A DNA stretch of 64,000 nucleotides from an uncultured Acidimicrobiales bacterium (GTDB lineage Bacteria > Actinomycetota > Acidimicrobiia > Acidimicrobiales > SZUA-35). Below, piece after piece: positions 7,998 to 16,775 of the stretch (within the stretch, counting starts at the first letter, position 1; each line of letters opens with the position of its first letter). The DNA lies in assembly GCA_938021675.1 (NCBI GenBank), contig CALIFY010000032.1, positions 1 to 64,000 of the forward strand, written 5' to 3'. The notes under the pieces are model-generated. The model saw nothing but the letters and a program-made list of their open reading frames with translations, was not told the DNA's origin and made no database searches. The translations under genes and the position numbers were made by a program.

Positions 7998-8536
7998 GCG
8001 GTTTCGCGGTCCCGGTAGTCGATATAGATGAGTGTTGCCGACACGGCCAGGCCGACGAGACCGATCAGCACCATGGCATACATCCACCGAGCGGGGGCCA
8101 GGGCTGAATCGAACCACCAGGCTCTGGAGAGGTTGACCCCGCCGATGAGGGCGATGTCGAGCCAGGCAAACGACCGGCCGGCTTGGACTTGGAGGCGGCG
8201 GTGACGAACGAATGCCATGATGGCGAAGATGGCGAGCGTGATTCCGGTGGCGATGCTTGCCCACCGGATGATCGACTCAAAAAACGATCGCTGCGTTTCC
8301 ATCGCCAAGAATGGAAGAACATTCTTCCAGAGCCGAATTTCGATCGGGACTCCTCGCTGCAACGCGATGTAGATCGTGAAGACGAACTCTCCGACGACGG
8401 TGAGCAGCGCGGCTTGGACCGAAGCCCAGAACATAGGCCAATAGTTCTCTTCTTCGTCGACGGGGTCCGACCCGACCTGAGCTTGTTGCTCAGGGTCGGA
8501 TCGGATTTCCTCGTCGAGAAGTGTGATCTGGCTCAT
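7994..8536 (-). CDS. polytopic membrane protein of unknown function
   Basis: This 180-residue protein has about four membrane segments: around SVQAALLTVVGEFVFTIYIA, IIRWASIATGITLAIFAIMA, DIALIGGVNLSR to WWF, and WMYAMVLIGLVGLAVSATLI. The N-terminal 35 residues are acidic and probably cytoplasmic. ATG 8536 is preferred over the TTG one codon earlier. It lies between a SipW-type exported protein and the large secreted protein and overlaps the latter's start by 4 bases, so a role in assembling or anchoring them is a reasonable guess. No family was recognised. Confidence 0.65.
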   Translation of the reverse strand: MSQITLLDEEIRSDPEQQAQVGSDPVDEEENYWPMFWASVQAALLTVVGEFVFTIYIALQRGVPIEIRLWKNVLPFLAMETQRSFFESIIRWASIATGITLAIFAIMAFVRHRRLQVQAGRSFAWLDIALIGGVNLSRAWWFDSALAPARWMYAMVLIGLVGLAVSATLIYIDYRDRETA

Positions 8537-8590
8537 CAATACCAGCTCATCAATATCTAGGTGTGGATGGTTGGGTATGGGATGGACTCG

Positions 8591-9217
8591 TTACGGCATC
8601 TCTGCTTGGACGGTCCATGTCGCATCGCCGGTGCCGACTGCAGCCGAGCCGGTGGTGACGATCAGGCCGACGGGGACCGAGGTGCCGGCCGGGACGGTGA
8701 CGGTGCCGGTTGTGGCGTTGGTCGGGCCGCCGGCCTCGAACACGAGGGGAGCGGTGTCGTACTCGCCGGCGACGATGCCGGGGTAGTCGGTGGGGGCAGC
8801 CGTGTCGCCGAGCCAGACTTCGAGGTATTTCTCGGCCCAATCGCCGGACTGCGCGCCGGACACGATCGCAACATCGAGATCGACGGTGCAATCGTTCTGG
8901 ACTCGGTAGACGTCTTGAGACCAGACCTTGTCACCGGTCAGGCCATCGATGGTGACGACCTCTTGGGTGACGGCGACGCCGTCGACGATCGTGGTTCCCG
9001 TTGCGTCGAAGGCGAAACCGTCGAACGCCACATCGGAACCGGGCACCTTGATGAGACAGGGTGGAGCGCCGGCGTTGAACTCAGCGGCCATGAAGTTCTG
9101 GACGAGGACCGATGCCCCCGCCACACCTCCGATCGAAACCAGCCCTGCGGCAATTGCCGCCATCTTGCGTTTGAGTCGACGCTTTCTTGGCGCCTCTGTC
9201 GTTGCCGTCCCGCTCAT
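8591..9217 (-). CDS. exported protein with SipW-type leader (TasA/camelysin-like)
   Basis: The 208-residue product has a basic N-terminus (PRKRRLKRK), a hydrophobic stretch (MAAIAAGLVSIGGVAGASV), then a short AEFNAG where SipW-dependent leaders are typically cut. The mature part is beta-rich with two cysteines (PPCLIK and QNDCTVDL) and a motif TVTVPAGTSVPVGLIV seen in TasA/camelysin-like surface proteins. An AGGAG ribosome site lies upstream of ATG 9217. It is the first gene of the operon. No signal peptidase gene is in the window, so processing would rely on an enzyme encoded elsewhere. Confidence 0.6.
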   Translation of the reverse strand: MSGTATTEAPRKRRLKRKMAAIAAGLVSIGGVAGASVLVQNFMAAEFNAGAPPCLIKVPGSDVAFDGFAFDATGTTIVDGVAVTQEVVTIDGLTGDKVWSQDVYRVQNDCTVDLDVAIVSGAQSGDWAEKYLEVWLGDTAAPTDYPGIVAGEYDTAPLVFEAGGPTNATTGTVTVPAGTSVPVGLIVTTGSAAVGTGDATWTVQAEMP

Positions 9218-9527
9218 GATCGTGTATTTGCTCCTGTGTCCGAGGGTGTCGCAATGCCTACACCAAATTCTCGACGAGGAGCAGAACTACCTGAAGTGCC
9301 ATTTGGTCTATTTGTCGGTGCGCCGTCGCCTGGTAGAGAGCGGGCGTGATGGTCGAGGTCAGCCACTTCGAAGCCGTTGCGCCGTGTCAAGATCGCAACT
9401 ATCTCTGGCTCCGATAGGTCGCTTCACGGTACCGATGGGGAGTCATGCGCACGTTTTCAACCTTGAACTCGGTTCTCGACGGCTTGGTGCAGGCCGACGA
9501 TGGTCGGCGCATGGATATGGTCGAGGC
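9218..9527. other. divergent intergenic region
   Basis: About 310 bases lie between the minus-strand surface-protein operon and the plus-strand methyltransferase, and must hold both promoters. Open frames cross it on the plus strand but lack conserved content. No clear operator or hairpin was identified. Confidence 0.5.
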
Positions 9528-10505
9528 ATGGATCTCGCTACGGCTGCACGAAAGATCAACGACACGGGCTATGGCTACATCGCCTCGTGGGCGTTGCTTA
9601 CCGCATGCGAGCAACGGTTGTTCGACCGACTCCCGGCAGCCGCCGAAGAGCTTTGCGACACCTATCCAGATCCGGGCCTCGTCGATACGTGGCTACACGT
9701 GTTGGCTGAAGAAGGGCTCGTCGAGCAGATCGACGGAGTGTGGCATCTGGCCGACTCGATGGAGCGACTGCTGGTCGGCGACAACTCCTACGCCGACTAT
9801 CTCGGTGGGCAGGTGCTACAGCAGATGACGCCAAGGCTGACGCTCGGCCTTGCCGGTGAGAACGTGCTCGCTGAAGTTCTCACGGACCCCGATCGGCGGA
9901 CCGGTTACGAAGGGTGGTTCGCCGACGCCGAAGAGGCCCAGGCCTATCAGGCGTCACAGTACGCAGGTTCGCTCGGTCCGGCCAAAGCCATCGCCACGTC
10001 ATTGACAGATCCCGATGATCGGGTTCTCGATCTGGGCGGTGGGTGGGGCGCCATCGCCCGGTCGATCGTCAAACACCACGATGTTGATGTTGATGTCGTC
10101 GACCTCGACGTGGTCATCGAATCTGCACCGCCGGTCGACGATCGGGTTTCGTTTGTCGCGGGAAGCGCGCTCGATCCGACATCGTGGCCAACCGACACCG
10201 ACGGCGTCCGATACGACGGCACGGTGCTCAGTTACCTCTTCTCATCGATCCCGGGCGATACCCACGAGGCACTTCTCGACGCGTTGACCGAACGCGATAT
10301 GCGGTGGATCGCCATTCATGACTTCATGGTCGGCGGGGGCTCCCACGCTGCGGCGTGGTCTCTCCAACATGCGGTGTTTGTTCCAAAACATCGCTCTCGA
10401 TCGGTCGACGAGGTGTCTTCCATGTTGGCTGATCGCGGGTTTGAGGTCGATGCCGCATCCTCGGTCATCGACGAAATGACGACCCTCGTAGTCGGTCATC
10501 GGTGA
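9528..10505 (+). CDS. SAM-dependent O-methyltransferase-like protein
   Basis: The 325-residue protein has the layout of plant-type/acetylserotonin O-methyltransferases. An N-terminal winged-helix dimerisation part (ACEQRLFDRLPAAAEEL, then VLAEEGLVEQIDGVWHLAD) is followed by a Rossmann domain with motif I DRVLDLGGGWGAIARSI and an acidic strand end DVDVVDLDVV. The C-terminal WIAIHDFMVGGG matches the region carrying the catalytic His. ATG 9528 was chosen because the upstream extension has no family content. It stands alone, and the methyl acceptor is unknown. It is about 0.6 kb from the NRPS-containing cluster, but nothing ties it to that pathway. Confidence 0.75.
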   Translation: MDLATAARKINDTGYGYIASWALLTACEQRLFDRLPAAAEELCDTYPDPGLVDTWLHVLAEEGLVEQIDGVWHLADSMERLLVGDNSYADYLGGQVLQQMTPRLTLGLAGENVLAEVLTDPDRRTGYEGWFADAEEAQAYQASQYAGSLGPAKAIATSLTDPDDRVLDLGGGWGAIARSIVKHHDVDVDVVDLDVVIESAPPVDDRVSFVAGSALDPTSWPTDTDGVRYDGTVLSYLFSSIPGDTHEALLDALTERDMRWIAIHDFMVGGGSHAAAWSLQHAVFVPKHRSRSVDEVSSMLADRGFEVDAASSVIDEMTTLVVGHR

Positions 10506-10536
10506 CGGGCTAGAGCCGACGACCAGGCCGGGAACG

Positions 10537-10881
10537 TCAACCGGTCGTCGGTGACAATGCGTCCTCGGCCGCTTCGGAACTTTCCATCACCGAGACAACT
10601 TGGTCGAAGCCGCTCGTACTCAACAGGCTCCGGATGGCCGGGGTGCCGCTCACCACCGTTACCGACGCCCCCTTTTCTTTGATGCGATGCGTGCCTCCGA
10701 TGAGACCGCCCAACCCGGCGCTGTCCATGAAGGTGACGTCGGTCAGGTCAATGACGACCTGCGGCCTGTTGTCTAGTTCTGAAATTGTCTCTCGAAATGC
10801 TCCAAGGATGTCTGCGTTGAATTCACCTAGAAGGCGCACGCTGGTGTATCGGCTCAAATCTTCGACAACAATTTCGAGCAT
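10537..10881 (-). CDS. STAS-domain anti-sigma-factor antagonist
   Basis: This 114-residue single STAS domain has VVIDLTDVTFMDSAGLGGLI, containing the DSAG motif with the Ser phosphorylated by anti-sigma kinases in SpoIIAA/RsbV proteins. ATG 10881 follows a G-rich ribosome site. A TATACT element on the minus strand (10908-10913) is a plausible -10 box. No partner kinase, phosphatase or sigma factor is adjacent, so the target is unknown. It probably takes part in partner-switching control of a stress sigma factor. Confidence 0.85.
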   Translation of the reverse strand: MLEIVVEDLSRYTSVRLLGEFNADILGAFRETISELDNRPQVVIDLTDVTFMDSAGLGGLIGGTHRIKEKGASVTVVSGTPAIRSLLSTSGFDQVVSVMESSEAAEDALSPTTG

Positions 10882-11118
10882 TAATGAAACCCCCACGATT
10901 CAGAGACAGTATAGCCGCGTGTCTATTGCATCTCCGAAACTCCGCCCAGTGAGCACACATCGAACTAGGTTCGGGCGCTGCGGGGCTGGCGGCGAGGACA
11001 GAGATCTATTGGACCAGCGGCGGGCCGGCGTTGATCGACAGAGGACAACATACCCCATGGTAACGTTTGCTTCAAGCCGGGAATAACTCGATCCTTTTCG
11101 GGCCGGTCGGCCGTCCGC

Positions 11119-11349
11119 TCAGCAGCTGTAGCCGGGAGGTTTGATAAGTGCCGAACGATGTGGTTCGATCTCGGTCCTAAACACCGCTTCGCTCCAGTCG
11201 TTGGGAGTGATGGCGGTGAGGTGGATCGACACGGCGTCTCGATCGCAGTCGAGGCTTTCGGTCAGCACGTCGGTCAGCTTCTCGCTGAGGTCGATGCGGT
11301 CCTCCGGTGAAAGGTCCTTCGGGAAGTGCCAGATCTTCATGTGCGGCAT
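11119..11349 (-). CDS. PptA-like tautomerase
   Basis: The 76-residue protein begins MPHMKIWHFPKDLS, giving an N-terminal Pro after Met removal, the catalytic base of the 4-oxalocrotonate tautomerase superfamily. The ending SALIKPPGYSC matches the PptA subgroup (IKKPGY). Only one base separates its ATG from the NRPS stop, so it is probably translated from the same mRNA as the last gene of the cluster. Its substrate is unknown. In this setting it could isomerise a keto/enol or imine intermediate made from glutamine, which is inference. Confidence 0.8.
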   Translation of the reverse strand: MPHMKIWHFPKDLSPEDRIDLSEKLTDVLTESLDCDRDAVSIHLTAITPNDWSEAVFRTEIEPHRSALIKPPGYSC

Positions 11350-11350
11350 C

Positions 11351-14300
11351 TCAGACTCCTGCGGTGATTCGTTGGTTGGAAATTGCATGGGCGACGGCGC
11401 CGACCTCGGCGGAGTGGAGGACTTCGTAGTGTCGTTGGGGTAGCTCGGTGAGTTGCCGCCGGTGAGCGAGTGTGTTGCCATATCGATGAACAAACGACGG
11501 TTGGTCACCCACGGCGGTGACCACGTGAGTTCGTTCGATGCGCGCTCCAAGAGGACGCGGTGCACTGTGTCTCATCCGAAACGTGGAGGCGACCACGTCG
11601 ATGATTCGATGGGCTAGGGCTTGGCTGAAACCGGGTACGTTCCGTTCGACGAACTGAAGAAAGGATTCTCTGTCGGAGACCACGGACAGTTCGGCGTCGG
11701 TTAGGCCGTCGCCAAGCGATCCGAGGAAGACGCTGGCCAGGATCTTCCGGTAGTAGGGATGTTGGAAGTCTGGTTTGTCGGCGTCGTCCTCAGCCCCGTC
11801 GACGATGGGAGAGCCCGGAGCGATGAGAACGACCTGGTCGACCTCGATCCCGTAGGTGTTCAACCACGCCGCCGTGTCCGACGCCAGCCGAGCACCAAAG
11901 GAGTAGCCGACGAGGGTGAGGGTCGCATGTTGGGTGTGCGCCAGTATCGCCTCGCCGTCGGCGGCGACCATAGCATCCAGGGTGGCGTGGGGACTCTCGC
12001 CTGGGTTGAGACCATGGGTCTGAATGCCATACACGGGCCGACCGTTCGAGAGCGCTTGGGCGAGGTGTCGAAGGTTCATGGGGTAACCGCCGAGACCGGG
12101 CCAGATGTAGATCGGTTGGCCGGAGCCGGCGGCCAGAGGCACGATCCGGGAATCGGGGGTTGCTGCGCCCTGGGTGCGCGCCGCCAACTCGGCGATCGTT
12201 GACGCCTCGAATATCGCCTGGACGGGAAGGTCCGAACCGAGTGCGTCGTTGAGTGCATGGACCAGTTCGACCGCGGCGAGAGAGTCGCCGCCGACCTCGA
12301 ACAGGTCATCATGTATCGACGTGTTGGCCGAGTCGAGAACTGTTTCCCAGATCTTGGCCACCGCAGCTTCGTGACTGGTTCGGGGCAAGACGACCTCGCG
12401 CCGCGCCGGTTTCATGGATTCCACGCGGGAGATGAGGGCAGAACGGTCGGCCTTACCGTTAGCCGTTTGAGGGATGGCATCGATAAGTTCCAGCCGGGCA
12501 GGGACCATGTAGTGGGGGAGCGAACGACGCAGATCGTCTCGAAGAATTTCCAGCGGACCGCGGGTGTGGACCGCGTCTTCCTTCATCCCGGTGGCGTCCC
12601 GCTGAGCGGCGCTGATCGAACCGGCTACGGCAAAATATGAGAGGTGGTGCCCGCCACCGAGTAGGTCATCGATTCGCGATGCCGACGGCAACCCACGGCC
12701 GGTCTGAGAGGAGTATCCAGACGACATCAAGCCGATCAGCTGATCATTCATCTGTATCTTCTGGAGCGCTCGTCCCAACGCGACGTACCCGTCCCACCCC
12801 ACCGACGCATTGCTTAGGAGGGCGACCGCGAAACTCGATCGATCGTAGGTCTCTTGGTTGATGGCGACGACGTGACGCCGTTCCACCAGCTCGGTTGTGA
12901 GCTGTTCGAGGCAGTCGCCGTCAGACCGGTAGATTCCCTTCGGTACATCCGCCACCTGGCCGTGGACTTGAACGAAAAGGTCCACGGCGCCGTGTGTGTC
13001 ATCAGGCGCCGGGCCGGGGGCGAGTTCGAGGACGGCCGAGACAATGAACTCTTCATCTAGGTGGTAGCTGGAACCCCGATCTTCGACGACGGTGAGGTGG
13101 TGGCCATACTCCGAAACGGCACGATCGAGTACCCCGGCCATGTGTCCAGCTTCGAAACGGAGGACCTCCTCGACGTTGTCGCAGTAGACCGAGGTGATGA
13201 CCCGAGGGATCCCGACGAGATGAATTCGAACGGAAGGGTCTCGATCGTCGGCCAACGACTGGGTATCGAGAAGGTGAAGGGTGTGATCGGCGGGGTGAAA
13301 GTAGTGCAGGCCATTGGCAACTCCGTTGACCCCATTGGTCTCGACGTACACCTGGGTGGCGTTGAGTGCGCCGGGGGAGGCGTAGGCGTACTTGGCCAGA
13401 AGTCGATTGTCGCTGGTAAATGGCCCCAACCATCGCAGGACGTCGGCCAGTTCGTCGATGGTGATTGGACCGGTTCGATGGTCGGTCGGCCACGGCGTGT
13501 AAAGCCATTCCCGGAGGGCACACAGATCGTCGGCGGTGAGGGTCCGGCCTTCATAGTGACGGTAGGTCTTGCGGGCGAATGCGGTCGTTCGTTGGACGGC
13601 TCGCCCGTCGGGATTCGGAAGCGCTGTCACCTCCGCGTTGCCCTCACCGAAGTTTCGAAGGGCAAGACCTTTGAGTTGGGCTTTCGTTTGGAGGTGGGAC
13701 CCTTTGGAGCGGTGGTGATTGCCGGCGTGGTCTTGATCCATGAGCGCAGCCTCTTTTGGATCGAGTTGAACGAATCCGGCGAGGTGGGTCAGGTTGTCAG
13801 CCCCGTCTTCCCACGGAACCACCGCGGCGGCCTCAACCCAATGGTGGTCCTCGATGGCGATGCGAATTTCGTCGGTCTCGATGCGGTGGCCATTGACTTT
13901 GATTTGATCGTCGGTTCGGCCACAGAAGTCCAGCCTTCCGTCGGTCCGCATCTTGGCTCGGTCTCCGGTTCGATAGAGCCGTACCTCTTCGTCGTCGATG
14001 GTCAGGGTTACAAATCGTTCTGCGGTCAGTTCGGGTCTGTTGAGGTATCCGACGGCCAGTTGAGGGCCGCCGATGTACAACTCACCGGCGGTGTCGCTGT
14101 CGACGGGTCGTCTATCGTCGTCGAGGATGTGCAGGCTGCAGCCGTGGACTGGACCACCGATGCCGACCGCCGCCTCGCCACTTCCGAGTAGGCGTCGATC
14201 GACGGTGTGGTACGTAGCGTTGATGGTTGTCTCGGTTGGCCCATAGAGGTTCGTTAGCTCGGCGTTCGGAAGGGCGGTGAGTAGTTGGCGAGCGAGGTTG

Positions 14301-15142
14301 GTCGACAGAACCTCGCCCCCGGAGAAGAGGCGACGGAGGCTATGGCACTCGCCGAGCTCGTCCCTGGCCACCAGGGCTTGCCACAGGGTTGGTACACACT
14401 GGAGAAGTTCAACTTGGTGGCGCTGTACAAGGTCGCATATTCCCCGAGGGTCTCGATGGGTGCCGGTTGGCGCCACGACCACGGTTGTGCCCACGGCGTT
14501 CGCTAACAGTTCCCATTGCGAGGCATCGAAGCTGGTGGGGGTTTTGAACAGGATCCGGCTTCGGCTGGTGAGTCCGACGCTGTCACGCAACCAATTCATC
14601 TGATTGGTGATCGCCCGATGGTCGATGACGACTCCCTTAGGTCGCCCTGTACTTCCCGAGGTGTAGATGACGTATGCGCTGTCTTCGCGCTGGTAGTCGA
14701 TGACCGGCGTACCTGTTCGGTGTTGGTCGTCGGCGCCGGCCGGTGTCGTAACGGTTAGGTCCGTGTCGGCCAGGTTTGTTGCTGTGTCGACGAGGTGTGG
14801 GTCGGCGATGACGTGGCCAAGTTTGGCATCGTCCACCATGAACCGCAGACGATCTTCGGGGTAGTCGACGGCGAGTGGAAGATAGGCTGCGCCGGCTCGG
14901 AGGATTCCCCAGACCGAGGCCACCAGGTCGGCGGTCGGCTCCATAAAGAGTCCGACGAGGTCTCCGTGGGATGCTCCCGAGCGATGCAGTTCCGAGGCGA
15001 TCTCGCCGGCCTGTTGCCACAGCTGGGAGAAACTCAGGACTCGGTCATGGTCGATGACGGCCGGTTCGTGAGGTTGACTACGTACCTGGCACGCCATCAG
15101 GTCGGTGAGATGGACGCGGCGATCTTCAAAATTGTGAGACAT
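11351..15142 (-). CDS. single-module NRPS, A(Ox)-PCP-TE, indigoidine/minimycin type
   Basis: This 1263-residue NRPS has an adenylation domain (about 1-460; YTSGSTGRPKG at 160-170, GRTDDQIKVNGHR) interrupted after motif A8 by a nitroreductase-like oxidase (about 530-840). The A10 lysine (K898 in PQTANGK) follows, then a carrier domain (GGDSL, S954) and a thioesterase (GYSFG, S1081). There is no condensation domain. Reading pocket residues by hand gives D206, A207, W210, Q248, F273, G275, L299, I307, N308, K898. From memory this is the glutamine-type code of indigoidine synthetases, whose length (about 1280) and order also match. The expected product is cyclised, oxidised glutamine: indigoidine or the minimycin precursor. 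No phosphopantetheinyl transferase is in the window. Confidence 0.9.
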   Translation of the reverse strand: MSHNFEDRRVHLTDLMACQVRSQPHEPAVIDHDRVLSFSQLWQQAGEIASELHRSGASHGDLVGLFMEPTADLVASVWGILRAGAAYLPLAVDYPEDRLRFMVDDAKLGHVIADPHLVDTATNLADTDLTVTTPAGADDQHRTGTPVIDYQREDSAYVIYTSGSTGRPKGVVIDHRAITNQMNWLRDSVGLTSRSRILFKTPTSFDASQWELLANAVGTTVVVAPTGTHRDPRGICDLVQRHQVELLQCVPTLWQALVARDELGECHSLRRLFSGGEVLSTNLARQLLTALPNAELTNLYGPTETTINATYHTVDRRLLGSGEAAVGIGGPVHGCSLHILDDDRRPVDSDTAGELYIGGPQLAVGYLNRPELTAERFVTLTIDDEEVRLYRTGDRAKMRTDGRLDFCGRTDDQIKVNGHRIETDEIRIAIEDHHWVEAAAVVPWEDGADNLTHLAGFVQLDPKEAALMDQDHAGNHHRSKGSHLQTKAQLKGLALRNFGEGNAEVTALPNPDGRAVQRTTAFARKTYRHYEGRTLTADDLCALREWLYTPWPTDHRTGPITIDELADVLRWLGPFTSDNRLLAKYAYASPGALNATQVYVETNGVNGVANGLHYFHPADHTLHLLDTQSLADDRDPSVRIHLVGIPRVITSVYCDNVEEVLRFEAGHMAGVLDRAVSEYGHHLTVVEDRGSSYHLDEEFIVSAVLELAPGPAPDDTHGAVDLFVQVHGQVADVPKGIYRSDGDCLEQLTTELVERRHVVAINQETYDRSSFAVALLSNASVGWDGYVALGRALQKIQMNDQLIGLMSSGYSSQTGRGLPSASRIDDLLGGGHHLSYFAVAGSISAAQRDATGMKEDAVHTRGPLEILRDDLRRSLPHYMVPARLELIDAIPQTANGKADRSALISRVESMKPARREVVLPRTSHEAAVAKIWETVLDSANTSIHDDLFEVGGDSLAAVELVHALNDALGSDLPVQAIFEASTIAELAARTQGAATPDSRIVPLAAGSGQPIYIWPGLGGYPMNLRHLAQALSNGRPVYGIQTHGLNPGESPHATLDAMVAADGEAILAHTQHATLTLVGYSFGARLASDTAAWLNTYGIEVDQVVLIAPGSPIVDGAEDDADKPDFQHPYYRKILASVFLGSLGDGLTDAELSVVSDRESFLQFVERNVPGFSQALAHRIIDVVASTFRMRHSAPRPLGARIERTHVVTAVGDQPSFVHRYGNTLAHRRQLTELPQRHYEVLHSAEVGAVAHAISNQRITAGV

Positions 15143-15180
15143 GACGGTTCCTCATCAATAGTCGGCGGGGAGGAGGGTGA

Positions 15181-16089
15181 TTAGCGGGACTGGCCGTGGA
15201 GTTGGCCGGCGATAGATCCGACGAGGGCGGTGACGAAGCCCAACGACTGGAGGGCAGACATGGATTGATCGAGGATGATCCATCCGAGAGCGGCGGCTGT
15301 GAGCGGGCTGAGCAGGCCCAACAGCGCCATGTTTGTCGAGGGCAGGGAGCGTGCTCCTCGCAGCCAAACGGCATAGGCAACCGCAGCGCCGACGACGGTA
15401 AGCCAGGTGTAGCCGAGGATGGCGGCGCCATCGATAGGCCAGGCAGAAACGTCGTAGACCCCGATAAGTGGGATGATGAGGGTGCCACCGATGAGGAGCT
15501 GCCACGCGGTGGAGTTGAGTGGACTCACGTCGGGGGGTAGGCGCCACCGGCGGGTGAGGAGTAGTCCGCCGGCCATACTTGTCGTGCCCGCTATCGCCGC
15601 CGCGAGGCCGAATGGGTCGATCGATATCCGACCGGTGAGTGTGATCATCGCCACGCCGACGACAGCGATCGATGACCACAGCATCTGTTTGGCGGGAGGG
15701 CGATGCCAGCCGAGGCCGGTGCTTAGCCCACCGATGATAAGGGGTTGCAGCGAGCCGACGACCGCTGCCGTCCCGCCGGGAAGCCGGGATGCGGCGATGA
15801 ACAGGAGTGGAAAGAACGCCCCAATGTTGAGGATGCCTAAGGCAATGGTCTTGAGGCGCCAACCCGGCCTGGGCATGCCGGGAGCGATGGCCAGCAATAT
15901 GAGGCCGGCCGGGATCGCCCGGAGGACGCTGGCGGTCATCGGCCGGTCCGGAGGGAGGAGTTCGGTGGTCACGATGTACGTCGATCCCCACACCAGCGGA
16001 GCGATCGCCGCAGCAGCGGTCAGCGACGCCACGGTCGGGTTCGCGGCCCGGGGGATCGAGGCCGCGGGGGCGGTCGCTACACCGGTCAT
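15181..16089 (-). CDS. EamA/DMT-family exporter, PecM-like
   Basis: This 302-residue protein has about ten membrane helices in two homologous halves, as in the drug/metabolite transporter superfamily. LVWGSTYIVTTELLPPDRP near the N-terminus matches the EamA start, and SLPSTNMALLGLLSPLTAA lies in the second repeat. PecM, a DMT protein, exports indigoidine in Dickeya, and the minimycin cluster has a transporter (MinT) counted as self-resistance. Its ATG overlaps the stop of the uracil phosphoribosyltransferase gene (ATGA), and the NRPS starts 38 bases later, so it is in the same operon. I infer export of the cluster product. Confidence 0.85.
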   Translation of the reverse strand: MTGVATAPAASIPRAANPTVASLTAAAAIAPLVWGSTYIVTTELLPPDRPMTASVLRAIPAGLILLAIAPGMPRPGWRLKTIALGILNIGAFFPLLFIAASRLPGGTAAVVGSLQPLIIGGLSTGLGWHRPPAKQMLWSSIAVVGVAMITLTGRISIDPFGLAAAIAGTTSMAGGLLLTRRWRLPPDVSPLNSTAWQLLIGGTLIIPLIGVYDVSAWPIDGAAILGYTWLTVVGAAVAYAVWLRGARSLPSTNMALLGLLSPLTAAALGWIILDQSMSALQSLGFVTALVGSIAGQLHGQSR

Positions 16090-16775
16090 TGGATCGTTCC
16101 GAAGAACCGGTCGCCGAAATCACCGATGCCGGGCTGCATGAACGCTTGGCTGGTAAGCGAATCGTCGATGAAGCTGGTGACGGTCCTCACCGCCGGTCGT
16201 TCTTCGGCGAGGCTGGCGAGTGCCGAAGGACAGGTCAAGACGTTGACGATGATGATGTCTTGCTCCTCGACACCAGCTTCGACGAGCAGATCGATGGTGA
16301 GCCGCATCGTGCCACCGGTGGCCATCATCGGTTCCAGGATGAGAACCTCGCGGTTGGCGATATCGCCTGGGAGGTTGGAGTAGAACAACTCTGGATGCTT
16401 CGTCGTCGGGTCTCGCTGGATCAGGATCTTTCCGAAACGGGTTCCTGGGCAAAGGTCTCGGAGCTCGGCTTCGATGGCATCTCCGGCTCGTGGGATCGTC
16501 ACCGCATAGAGTTCCGTTTGAGTTCGGCGCCGACCGGTGAACTCGAACCCGGTGGGTGTGGTGACCGTCAACGGGTCGTGGCGCAGATGACTGAGGCTGT
16601 CCTCAAGCAACATGCGAATAATTCGTCTGGAGGTGCGGACGAAGTCGTCATGGGAAGTCGCCGTATCTCGAGCCACAGCATGCAACGAGAGGAGATGCGG
16701 GGTCCGCCGCATCGGGAAAACGGTTCGTCCAATGAGTTCATCGAGCGACGGACGGTTGCATAGGGTGATGGTCAC
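16086..16775 (-). CDS. upp: uracil phosphoribosyltransferase
   Basis: The 229-residue enzyme makes UMP from uracil and PRPP. Recognisable parts are TIPRAGDAIE, the PRPP loop VLILEPMMATGGTM, and a C-terminal PGIGDFGDRFFGT typical of Upp. GTG 16775 is chosen because it overlaps the HAD stop (GTGA) and follows GAAAGGA. A pyrimidine-salvage enzyme inside a biosynthetic operon is telling. In the minimycin cluster the homologous MinD protects the producer by raising UMP to compete with toxic minimycin monophosphate. That this copy does the same is inferred from its neighbours. Confidence 0.85.
   Translation of the reverse strand: MTITLCNRPSLDELIGRTVFPMRRTPHLLSLHAVARDTATSHDDFVRTSRRIIRMLLEDSLSHLRHDPLTVTTPTGFEFTGRRRTQTELYAVTIPRAGDAIEAELRDLCPGTRFGKILIQRDPTTKHPELFYSNLPGDIANREVLILEPMMATGGTMRLTIDLLVEAGVEEQDIIIVNVLTCPSALASLAEERPAVRTVTSFIDDSLTSQAFMQPGIGDFGDRFFGTIQ

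Noticed and set aside
8561-9349. 262-residue plus-strand frame across the SipW-type gene
   Set aside because: Overlaps the exported-protein gene completely and shows only Asp/Gly-rich shadow sequence.
9528-10505. O-methyltransferase as a member of the NRPS cluster
   Set aside because: It is on the opposite strand and separated from the cluster by the STAS gene; no known minimycin or indigoidine step needs a methyltransferase.
13061-14191. 376-residue plus-strand frame antisense to the NRPS
   Set aside because: It is the mirror of strongly conserved adenylation and oxidase coding sequence and has no family features of its own.
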